Below, piece by piece: positions 35,500 through 64,000 of a stretch of 64,000 nucleotides of DNA. Made by a program: the position numbers and the translations under genes. Within the stretch, counting starts at the first letter, position 1, and each line of letters opens with the position of its first letter. Under the pieces are notes generated by a model, which saw only the letters and a list, made by a program, of their open reading frames with translations, did not search any database and was not told where the DNA came from. The DNA is from Sipunculus nudus (Eukaryota; Annelida; Sipuncula; Golfingiida; Sipunculidae). Where the stretch lies: NCBI GenBank assembly GCA_026874595.1, contig CM049309.1, positions 46,528,079 through 46,592,078 on the forward strand, given 5' to 3'.

Positions 35500-36228
35500 T
35501 ACAGGTGCTCTTTTTATTGTGTGGCGCAGGCTTAACTCGTGTTGTGGCGCCCTCGCCGGTCTGTTTGTTACATTCTATGTTTAATCCGTACTGGTTGAAC
35601 TCTCGTCATGTTAGCCTTGGGTTTTCACACCTGGCCGAGGTCACGTGATGAGCCTGGTATGTAGAGATACACAGCGCTGTTTTTCTAGAGAATTCCTGAA
35701 AGTGTGTACACTGTGTTGTGCAAGATTTTATAGACTGTTCGAGGAGTGGAAAATTCCCGGCTTGAGGTGTGAAGGTATATTAAGGGGCTGTATTTTAGAA
35801 CCAAGGGGCAGAGAGAGCACAGCAGATTCCAGCGGATGCAGAAGCGTGTGTCAGTTTCTAAGACCATATCCGACAAATGCGGCAATTGTAGATTTTCGAA
35901 GACTTTCTCCTGGATTTTGTGCATTTGGACTTCAGTTTACTTTCTGGATTGTTACAAGAGCTTTACACTTTACTGTCATTCTCCTAGAGTATACATTTAG
36001 GGAACTTATCGTTGTGACCATGTTGGTATCCAGGTACTGTGCACATTATTTTTCTGTGTGATTGTATTGATTTGTTGTTATACCGCTGTTTTACTGTATA
36101 ATTGTATTGATTTTATGTATTGTAATGTTAGTGTTGTTTTAACTATAAATTATAGTTATTTGTTAACAAAAAACCACTGACTTCCTTATTCATTCCCCTA
36201 GACATTTCATGCTGCCTAGTGTTACAGA
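35500..36228 (+). other. Unidentified GC-richer segment, possibly an old LTR
   Basis: It carries TTGTGGCGCCCTCGCCGG, a TATA-like GGTATATTAAGGGG at about 35774, an open frame of 138 codons (35645-36061) with no family I recognise, and ends in GTGTTACA at 36228. The layout suggests the promoter part of a retroelement LTR, but I could not find matching ends, a 5-bp target duplication or a primer-binding site. 34320-35499 shows no other feature apart from a poly-G run near 34705. Confidence 0.25.
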
Positions 36229-36240
36229 ATCTGATTTTTT

Positions 36241-38842
36241 AGCTCAGCTGACTATAAGTCATCTGAGCTATAGTCGTGGTCCATTGTCCGTCTTCCGTCC
36301 GTCCGTCTGTCCGTCCGTAGATGTGGCACGTTTTGAAAAAGTAAGACCTAGGAATCCAAAATTCAGCATAATGTTAGATGTCCCCAAGATCTCCTACTAA
36401 GCTGAAAACTGGGTCTTTGCGACTTCGTTCCTTTTAGAAATTGAGGAAAAAGCTCAATTTTTTATTAAAAACCTATTTTTACACTTCAGGACTGCCTAAT
36501 ATCAAAACCACTCATCTGTTTTTCCCCATATTTACCATAATTATTCCTCTATATAGTTCCTATGTACATGCCAGAAATTATGTCTGTATTATGTAAATTT
36601 AAAAAGTTATGGGCCCAAACAATGCATTGTGTAAAAAATCAGGAAAGATATTTGATCACTTAACACAAAATATGTTAAAGCTATAAACTTTTTTCCAGTA
36701 ATATAACTTTAATTAATCAAAATTTAATTGTATACCCAGAATTAGATCAAAATCTTTAAAATTTTTTTAAAATTGGTACCTTAAATTTTGCCCAACTTTG
36801 ACCATGGCACGTTTTTTTCCTGTAAGTACTGTGGATTTAATTTTCACAGCATGTTTTTTTAGCATTTTGTCTGTAAACACCAAAAATTTGAAACCAGTTG
36901 ATCAAAAACTGTAGATTTTATTCAAGTTTTCAAGCACCATGTAACATATTGTTAACATCAAGCTAGTGTCATGCAGTTTGCAAGTGCTCAGCTCCCCAGC
37001 TTCAGCTCTCAGTTCCTAAAATTTGGCATGCAATTAGATGTCTCAAAAATCCCCTACCATGCCAAGAATTTGGTCACTAGGACTTAATTCCTTCGAAATG
37101 TTAATGAAAAACTTCATTTTTCCATTAAAAACCCATTGTTACACTTCAAGACTGCCTAATATCAAAACCACTGATCTGACTTTAATCATATATAATATAC
37201 ATATTTTTCTATACATTCTCTATGCATATGCCAGAAATGATGTCAGTATTGCGTAATTGTTTTAAGTTATGGGCCCAAACATAATGCACTTTAAAAAATC
37301 AAGAAATATATTTACTCCCTTAACAAGAGGATTGCTGAAGCTAGAGATTTTTTGTCAGGGATGTAACATTATTTGATCAAGATTCAATTGAATACCCAAA
37401 ATTAGTTCTGAATTTTTCAAATTTTATAAGATATTAGTATAAATATAAAATTAGTACCTTAAATTCTGCTCAACTTTGACCATGGCATGTTTGTTTCCTG
37501 TGAGCACTGTTGATATAATTTTTCATATCATGCACACATAAAGATTTCATCTTTTTAGTTTAAAAAGCTGAAAGAAATTGGCCAAAAATTGTAGCTTTTA
37601 TTAATGTTTTTATGAGACCATGTCAGACCTTGGCTCTCTGTAGCACCTCTTGAGTCACCTGTATGTTGACCTTGTTGAACTTTCAGCAAATTATGCACGC
37701 ATGAGGTGAGGCATACATTGGGGCAGCCAGGCAGCTTATGGCCAGCCACAGTTGATCCAGGTGTCCAAGCCAATTTATCTAGTAGTTGTTTTGACCAACA
37801 ACATAAAAATAAACTATAAATTAATGATTTTTTATTGGTTTTTAATAACAAATTAAAAAAAATTAATACGAAAGGAATTGTTAGTTGTTGAGTAACAGGA
37901 AATGAACTTGCAGTTACTGATGGTGTATGAAAATTGTATGGATGGATAGAATGTCAAGTATTCAAAATAACACCATGCAGTCACCTATGGTATTTTTCAG
38001 TTCAATTTTAATGATAACAAAAATAAATCATATTATTCATTACTAATCATTAGGAATCATATGAAGAAAATTAATGATAGACAAAGATGCAGTTGATAAT
38101 GTTAATCAAGATTCCTTCTGTTTCTAGTGTGTAGATTGATGTGAAAGTAGTCCAAAGTGAATATATTACATTTATTTTTTTTAATATAAATAAAAGCCAT
38201 AAACCTGGTACTTATGATCATTATTTAAATTTGTGAATTTTGTATATTCTGAATTCTCAACATCATTGTTTGGCTAAAACTGAATAAATACCAGACATGG
38301 TGCGAATATTTTGCAAATGTATTTGAATACGCATATGTATCATTACAAAATTTCTTGCAAAAGAATTAGAATTCAGGTAAAAATGAAAGTATTTGAATAC
38401 CAGTGCAAATACTTTCAAAATGTATTCATTAATGCATTCATGAATATATTCTATAATATTATTTTAATAATCATTTCAGTTATATTTTCTTATAAAAAAT
38501 CATATGATTCTCTTATTATTTTTAATAAAAAATATATTTGGCAACAATATTTATAATATTTTAATAAATAGTTAAACTCTTATATTATATGTGCTGCTTA
38601 TAAGTTATATGGCCAAGTCAAAATCTGTGTGACAATAGCACTCCTTTTTCAATAAAATAAATGAAATCAATCCTCTTCCCTGTCTCCAAAGATACTATCA
38701 AAATCATATATAAGCTAAACACCAACAACTCATAATACACTTTTTATTTATTTCCACACAAAACCAGCATGTGCCTCATTTCCAAATCATATTTTTTTAC
38801 CATATATTACAGCTGAGTGCTGCGACCCATGGGTCTCTTGTT
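36241..38842 (-). mobile_element. Inverted, near-complete copy of the left-edge repeat family
   Basis: Read on the minus strand it starts ACAAGAGACCCATGGGTC and CAGCTG and ends with a GGAC microsatellite and the hairpin AGCTCAGATGACT / AGTCAGCTGAGCT. It is collinear with 1021-3530 plus the 3' end present at 5700-5824. It is therefore the best guide to the intact ~2.6-kb element. Flanks are TTAA on the 5' side and TAAAAAATC on the 3' side. No transposase or other conserved protein is encoded. Confidence 0.8.
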
Positions 38843-38979
38843 TAATGTTTTATAGCTTCTTCCCCTTAAATTTTAAGAAAATGCAATTAGCAAAGACATA
38901 AGCAAAATCCGATACAATTTTTTAGATGACAAATTTTATGCAAAACATTTGGTGATGCTAGCTCCTGCCCTTTTTGAGA

Positions 38980-39985
38980 TAGCTACGAAGCACGACGGAA
39001 GACGGACGATGCCACAACACTGCATAAGCTCACAGATTCAATAAAAAAATGCAAACCAAGTTTTTTTCAAACAGTTGAAAGATATAGTCCCAATAATTCT
39101 AATCTGGGCAATCTGCATCTAGACCATGTGTCTAGACGTCTAGACACTGGGTCTGGACGTCCAGACACATTGTCTAGACACATTGTCTAGACACCAGACA
39201 GAGCCAGGTCAGTTGCCATGGTGATGTCTGGACCCAACCTGGTTGTACTGAGTAACCTCTTGACTTGGCTGCTGAAATTGGGCATGTTGTCAAATCTGTT
39301 TTCAAACACAGAAAGCCTTTTTCAATTGGCTACACTGCTTTTTTACAGCTGCATTAACCCCATCTATTCATATAAAACTGGCAGAACCCTACCATGGAAT
39401 AATTCTTGTAAAGTTTAAACCAATCAGCTTAACAGTTTCTTAAAAATCAGTGTATAAGCTAGAAGAGTCTAAACTTACATTTTTGCTTGTAAAAAACAGA
39501 TATATGTAGGTGGCACCACCAACACCTCAATTTCAGATATGACTCATGTGCTCCAGTTGTTTCTGGGATTTTAAGTTTAGTATGCTCTTTGGCACAGATG
39601 ACTAAGTTCAATTTCCTGTTACTCCGTCAAAAATCATCAAACTGAAACTATCCGAACAAACTTGAGATTGTTCCAAGGAACATTTCTGTGAAATATTGGA
39701 CAATTTGGCTGGAGAGTTTCAGAGAAGAAGATTTTTAAAGGTTTTCAAGCTTTTTTTCTGTAAAATCTAAATTAATGCAGATTCCAAATAATAAGCTCCA
39801 GGGCACCAAGTTTCACATGTGACTAATTCTTACATGTAATTTGGAGCTGCTAGCTCCAACGGTTTCTGACTTACAACCATGGACGGCGGAAAGCCAGCCC
39901 TGGACGGGAGACAGCGGACGGCGGACGGCTGACGATGGACGGACGACGCTGCGCCATCGCTTAAGCTCACAGGTTTGCTAAAAAT
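38980..39985. repeat. Two GGAC-tailed dispersed repeats
   Basis: GACGGAAGACGGACGATGCC with ATAAGCTCACAG (about 38993-39032) and GACGGCTGACGATGGACGGA with TTAAGCTCACAG (about 39921-39975) are two copies of one tail module. The second is preceded at about 39510 by GGTGGCACCACC. No genes. Confidence 0.55.
39128..39195. repeat. Cluster of GTCTAGAC palindromes
   Basis: Within about 65 bp there are four copies of the palindrome GTCTAGAC, two of them abutting, plus one perfect 16-bp palindrome GTCTGGACGTCCAGAC. The copies are spaced 8-20 bp apart. Confidence 0.8.
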
Positions 39986-42652
39986 GAGTGAGGATACCAA
40001 CACATAACAGACATGACTTGGCCACAAGTTTCAGACCCCCCCCCCCCCTCCAACAGGTTGGAAAATATAATTGTTGGTGTTTGTTACAAACTGTTTGTTG
40101 GAACCGAAGTGGTTCTTGCTTAAAGTATGTCATTGGTCTTAGTGAGATCTCCTTATTAATACTAATTAGTTCAACTGACTTCTATTCTGCGAGCTTCAAG
40201 ACAAAATCATGATTTTCAACACTGCTTTAAAAATGTTTAAGGCTGTTGGATGAAAATGTCTGAAAAACAAAATTATAGGCTTACAAATAGCTAAATCAAC
40301 ATGCACATTTCGAACAAAATTGGCCTGATTAGCTCTTACTTTTTGTCATAACCATACCAGGTATGTCACTGTTCCAAGTCCATTTGACATTACACCACCT
40401 GCAGTCCAAGAATTCAGAACAACTGATTTTAAGTAAATTATATCATTTTCCTTGACAGAAATTGTTGTTTGTTGATCATATTCCTTCAGTTCTAATTTTT
40501 GTATTGGTGGAAGTTACATATTTTAGATGTTGAACAGCATGAAGATCCCTCAATATAAGCCCTGTGTAAATGGTGTAGGTCACGTAGTCCATTTCAGCAA
40601 AATGGGGAAACTTGAAGTAAAATCTAATGAACAAACTCCCAAAACATAGAGAAAAAAAAAGAAATGCACATAAAAGGAGATACATTTATTACACTGGATC
40701 ACTGAGATCACACAAATACAATATCAAATAGGAATAAAATGTAAAAACTGTGCTCTGTAAAAAAGGAAAAATCAATATATTAAGCAAAATCCCTTGCCTG
40801 CTGAAATAAAATCATCTGGCCTCAAATTAATTATTTTACACTTCATAGTGAATTGCAGCATATATTTCATAAAGATATAAACAAACTTAATTCTTGTGCC
40901 TATCTTACCATAACAAAAGATAGGATCACACATTTACATCACATCTTTCTAGATGAGTCTGAAGTGGTGATTGGTGTTCTATGGCATGTAAAATAATGGT
41001 TTTATTAAAATTTTCCTATATTTGAGGTAACACTCAATGATAATACCTACATCATATCAAATGTTTGCATTGATATCTGTGGTCATTGTAACTTGTACAG
41101 TTAAGCTTTTATATTACATTTGTACATGAATATATATGAAAGAAGTAAAATTACCTAACAGATTTACACACATTCAGCATTATCACTGCCCACACATGCA
41201 CACACACTTATGCTGGTATTCACAGACAACAATACTGAAGAAAGGTACCATAAATGTATAGGACTATAATATAACAAGAGAAGATATTACACTAACAAAC
41301 TACCTGCTACAGTCAAGCCTGAAATTCCAAGAGATTGTAATTTTATCCAGGCTAGGTTATGATTAAAAAATTGGAAGTAACCTCTAAGATCAAAATGTGC
41401 ACTGGCTATCATGCAAAATTTACTGCAACCCCTTACATTATAGGGTAACTCCAACCATAAAACAATAAAATATTTAGTAAGCAAATGCCTCTTGGCTATG
41501 TTCTACACTTTGAGAAGAAATCATATTTAGACAAATTTATGTACAATTTACAAATACTCACAGCCATTTCATTTATTAAGATGTTAACTTGAACTCCAAA
41601 TGTTGTTCACTAAGTGCTTTGAACTGTACTTGATTACATATAAAAAAAGGAAAATATTACTTCAAAATCACAAAGACCACTGGCACCCTTTAAAAACATG
41701 GTACTTTTTCACAAATTACAAATTTCACAAGTGGGGACTTTAATATATGTTATTTCAGTGACTATCACTTTCTTGGAAAATGAATTTTAAAAATAATAAA
41801 TGCTACATTTTAGAGACTGAAGTGAAAAAAATGTGTAAATTATTACTGGTAAAGTCAATGCTGAGCAGAGCCTTAGTAATGCACAAACACATACAATTTA
41901 AGGTTTACATGAATATGTAAATTACATGTACATGAAAATTTCATAATACCTTCTCTATGCCCATTTGCAATAAATTTCATAAACACTCTAATTTCAGCAC
42001 AATGATTGTGGAAGGTTCAATCTCAATTTACAGAAAAAGTAACATATAGTACTTCCTATAGTATTTACTTTATAACAACTTGATAAACAACTACCATTAC
42101 TATGAAAACACTGGAATGTAATTTCGACCCATCAAAAGGAATATATAATACAACACAGAATGTTATAATCTGAGGTTAATGTTATACCAAAAAGACTTTC
42201 ATGTTCTATGAGATCATTATATATGATAAGAGAATAACACATACAGAGGTATATAAATGACTTAACAGGATTCTATGGGTTAGTGAATGATAAATATGAC
42301 AAATATCCAGCAACAAACGTTTCTTCACAGTTACAAATTAGCAGTAAATATATACTGTATTTTGTATTATGAACAAAATACTGCTTCTATTTCCCAACTG
42401 GTTAATATTTGGCTAATAACATTAACTTATCTCTTTAAAGTCGAAACAAGTTTGAATCATGTCATGCACTGAAAACTATGAGGAGATGAATTCAATAAAC
42501 TAGACATTCATCAAATACTAAAGGTTTCTCCTAACTTCCAACATCAGATTCTACAAAATGCTCATTAACATAGTCATATATACTCATAGTAGAAGAGAAA
42601 ATTACCCTAAATTCCCATTTTACCCACAGTTTGAAATTGGTCATGGTCTGCT

Positions 42653-42667
42653 TTGTGTGTGTGTGTG

Positions 42668-42704
<37 letters not shown>
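42653..42704. repeat. GT/AT dinucleotide microsatellite
   Basis: A short (GT)n run is followed by about 16 AT repeats. Confidence 0.9.
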
Positions 42705-42712
<8 letters not shown>

Positions 42713-43479
42713 CATAAAAGAAAATAAATGTCACTTACATAACAAAGGGGTTTCAATGCATACACTTTAATTCCACAGACAGATGTACAAAATCACCTTT
42801 TTCAATATAATTCCAGATACTTAAATTTGGAGTGATACCTGCAAATGTTCATATTTTTAATTTTTAGCAAAGAAACAACATTGCAACTGTTATGTAACTT
42901 TAAACTGACCATTTCACTGAACTGATGCCAATTAGTGACTTGTTAATAGATTGTGATTTTATTAATAATTTTAAGTAAAAACAAATATTTACAATGAAGA
43001 AAATTGGCACCTATAATTAAATCCATATGGCACCGCTTTATATAAAAGAAAATATCACATCCCAGGCATCCACACATACTACTTTCTCCCCCCCCCTTCC
43101 TTTGTCAAATAAACATTTCTCTATCACATTCTTAATCTGTATTCTCCTGAAGGCTGATTTATGCTCATGTGTGTCCATCAATATGAGCATTTTTGTTTTC
43201 AAACACTATCCAACTTAAAATCAGGGACATTACATTATTTCATTTAGGCAAAGATCATTTGTGGACTAAGGCTCATAGGTAATGATTAAAAATCAACCGG
43301 CTGATTCACTCAAATTGAATGACTAGTAAATTTTGACAATGCAGAGCTCATCATTTTAATATTTGATACACATTTTACTGTTACTTGTTTGAGCTAATGA
43401 TGCACTTCCTTATTACAATTCTGTTATAAATTATTATATATGTATTTATATATTAGCTAAGCGTCTTCAGGATTATGTC

Positions 43480-44000
43480 CCTTGAACTAAATTTCCCTAT
43501 ACATGTCCCCTGGATTGATATTCCCTTAGATTATTGTTCCCAAAACCAATACTCCCTATATGGCTGGCCCTGTGGATCAATGCCCTATTGTCTATTGTTC
43601 CCAAGTGAAACATTCGATTCTCCACATAAAGTATCCTTAGGTTGACATTTTTTATCAATATTCCTGGACCCATAATTTTAAGATGAATACTGCCTGAGCC
43701 AATACACTTAATATAATATTACCTAAACCCATACATTTTATATGAATATTCCCTGAGCCAATATTCTGTAAATGAATATTCCCTTAGCCAATATTATCTA
43801 TATTCATATTCCCTGGCCCAACATAATTTATGTGTACATTCCCGAGGCAAACACTCTTTACATGAATATTTTATTAATCAATTTCTTCAGCAGAGCATTG
43901 CCACTGTTAACTGATATTCTTTAGATGAACATAACCCATGCCAGTATTCCCTTGATGAATATTTACTGGGCCAATATTCTTTGTAAATGTTCTTCACAAA
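43480..44000. repeat. Diverged ~30-bp minisatellite
   Basis: Units of the type GAATATTCCCTGAGCCAATATT recur irregularly about fifteen times with many substitutions. The stretch is downstream of TTC39, possibly inside its 3' UTR. Confidence 0.65.
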
Positions 44001-45339
44001 TGTACATAATCATGTTCACTGGACTGATTACATAAGTTAGTATTTTTCTGACAATTTTTTTCTTATCCCCAGAATTGCAATTCTCCTATTGAATTATGTT
44101 CACTGTAATTACTGAACAGCTGTAGCCTGAAATCCTGTCATTTACACCTGAAAAAAAAAACATTTATATACAAGTAACATATAAAACATAAAAATTTGGC
44201 ATCAGGTACCACAGTATATCCTAGACTGTTGGACAGACCCCAAGCATATCCATTATCATATAATGTCATATTACATCTCATAAACACTCAAAGTAATACC
44301 GTCAAAATGTGCATTTGTGCATTACAAGTGTACAATCTGACATTTTATTTAATAATTAAGTAATTTATGCTTCCCTCCTTTATTTGAAAGCAAATCACAA
44401 CACCTTCCGTAGTGAACTGAAATGGTCCAAATTTAGGACATATTCAACCATTCACTCGTGAATGATGGTGTTTTCTTTTATGATCCTGGTGTCCTTGACC
44501 TTTGATCCCTGACCCTTGGCAGCCAGTTATATTTGGCTTCAAGGCCATGACTGTAATTTTCCAAAAGCACAGTTTCAAATATAGATTGAAAGTTAATATT
44601 ATGTATAAAAGGACGTACCTTCTTCATAAAAGTGTATGCTAGGGTGATATTGGGACTATTACCACAGCAATATCCACAACTTCTTGACAAAAACACATTA
44701 ATCACATGAATGACTACAAATCTACAGTATCACGTAAAAGTGTAAAACCCATCGGTTTAATAATAGATAATCTCATAGTCATCATCTAATCTTTTATCAT
44801 CTCAGATTAATCTTCACCAATACACCTGGCCATCATATCAAAACTTTCCATCATGTGCACAGAATTTTTAACCAGACAAACATTAAAGATTAACAATCAA
44901 CACTCACTTATGAAAAAAGGCAGTTTTTCAACCTTTTCTGGCTGCACAATAAATATACTGACTGACTACAGATGAGACCTTACATTCACATCCAACTAGT
45001 TTCGTGCTTTTATATGTATGATAGCTCTAGTGTTAGGCAACTTTTGCTATGTAGCTGGCAATTATATATTTGCATTTTTCCCTCAAATTAACTGCACTTA
45101 TTTTCAATGATGATAAAATTCCCACGAGGAATGTAATTATTTTAATCAGTAAAACAGTCTGGCCAGACTCGATGACAACTAACGAGTGCTTGAAATCTAA
45201 CATTATCAAGAGTTTCTGCTGTAATATACCCAGTGGATAATACTCAGGAAATCAAATGGGACCTCAGGCAGTATCCAGCCAGAACAATCATACCAAGTTG
45301 ACAGGGTTAAGCAAATAGAAATTATATGGAAATATAATA

Positions 45340-45516
45340 TACAGTGAAACCTGTGTTGTGAGACCATTCAAAAAGACAAAGTGGTCTTAATTCACAGGTC
45401 GTCTTATTAGACGGGTCAGTTATAACCAATGCGAAAGCATTCTATTCACCAAAGGGGGGTCTGAATAGGCAGGTGGTCTTATAAGACAGGTGGTCTTTCA
45501 GACAGGTTCTACTGTA
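45340..45516. mobile_element. 177-bp pogo-type MITE
   Basis: The ends TACAGTGAAACCTGT and ACAGGTTCTACTGTA are near-perfect inverted repeats with TA at both edges. Inside, GGTCTTAT...AGAC motifs repeat. The termini resemble those of the Tigger-like remnant at 17149-18448. It lies about 200 bp beyond the TTC39 stop. Confidence 0.65.
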
Positions 45517-45719
45517 TGCTAGTGTCTCTGGTGAAATCAAGCAAGGTCATACTCTAAAAAGTACTTAAGTCAAAGCTCTCTTCATAGTTTCAACCCTAAT
45601 AACTAAGAGGTAGTAATCAGGAATTGTGATAAGAACCTCCACTACATCCTTGGCAATGTCAGGCATATTTTCCACCTACTGATAAGGATTAGTCATGCAG
45701 TTGATGACAAAGGAACTGA

Positions 45720-64000
<18,281 letters not shown>

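Larger units (their letters stand above)
40000..45719. other. AT-rich stretch: TTC39 3' UTR side and intergenic DNA
   Basis: Downstream of the TTC39 stop (45720, reading left) I see no conserved coding sequence. TTTATT (AATAAA on the minus strand) is frequent, for example near 44345 and 40684, so the transcript end cannot be fixed. A poly-C run is at about 40028, and separate repeats are entered below. Confidence 0.4.

Noticed and set aside
35645-36061. 138-codon open frame as a gene
   Set aside because: No recognised domain, unusual composition and no splice or start context; noted only as part of an unidentified segment.

Overview
The window is an AT-rich, intron-rich animal nuclear sequence. 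Short exons with GT-AG introns, three conserved eukaryotic genes and dense families of short repeats with GGTGGCGCCACC palindromes and GGAC microsatellites point to a mollusc, most likely a bivalve. That identification is inference from repeat style and protein similarity; no species can be named. I see no bacterial genes, rRNA, tRNA or CRISPR.

Three genes were assembled exon by exon, and every exon junction keeps frame. (1) NASP, a histone H3-H4 chaperone, is on the minus strand from its ATG at 25788 to a stop or onward splice near 6651. It has 13 coding exons, about 597 aa, four TPR-type repeats and a long acidic insert. (2) BTF3 (NAC-beta) is on the plus strand from its ATG at 29610 to its stop at 34049, with 6 coding exons and 164 aa. 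NASP and BTF3 are divergently arranged around a short intergenic interval (about 25.8-26.1 kb) that carries three CRE-type TGACGTCA-like sites. (3) A TTC39-family gene (TTC39A/B-like) is on the minus strand from the right edge of the window to its stop at 45720. Sixteen exons are visible (559 codons plus stop); the 5' end lies beyond the window.

Layout: 1-6.2 kb is an array of ~340-bp units split by a 4.8-kb composite repeat insertion. 6.6-25.8 kb is NASP; its introns hold a Tigger-like transposon remnant and two full hAT-type elements in opposite orientation, each with terminal inverted repeats and 8-bp target duplications. 25.8-34.3 kb is the shared promoter and BTF3, whose third coding intron is filled by a minisatellite. 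34.3-45.7 kb is intergenic: an unidentified GC-richer segment, an inverted copy of the left-end repeat, GGAC-tailed repeats and a diffuse minisatellite. 45.7-64 kb is TTC39, whose introns carry many short transposons and tandem arrays.

The most unusual structure is at 54961-56582. A TTC39 coding exon has seeded a 60-bp (20-codon) minisatellite of about 27 copies. The first copy is genuine coding sequence, nearly every copy carries a splice-donor-like site at the same phase, and the array shows dimeric and five-unit higher-order repeats.
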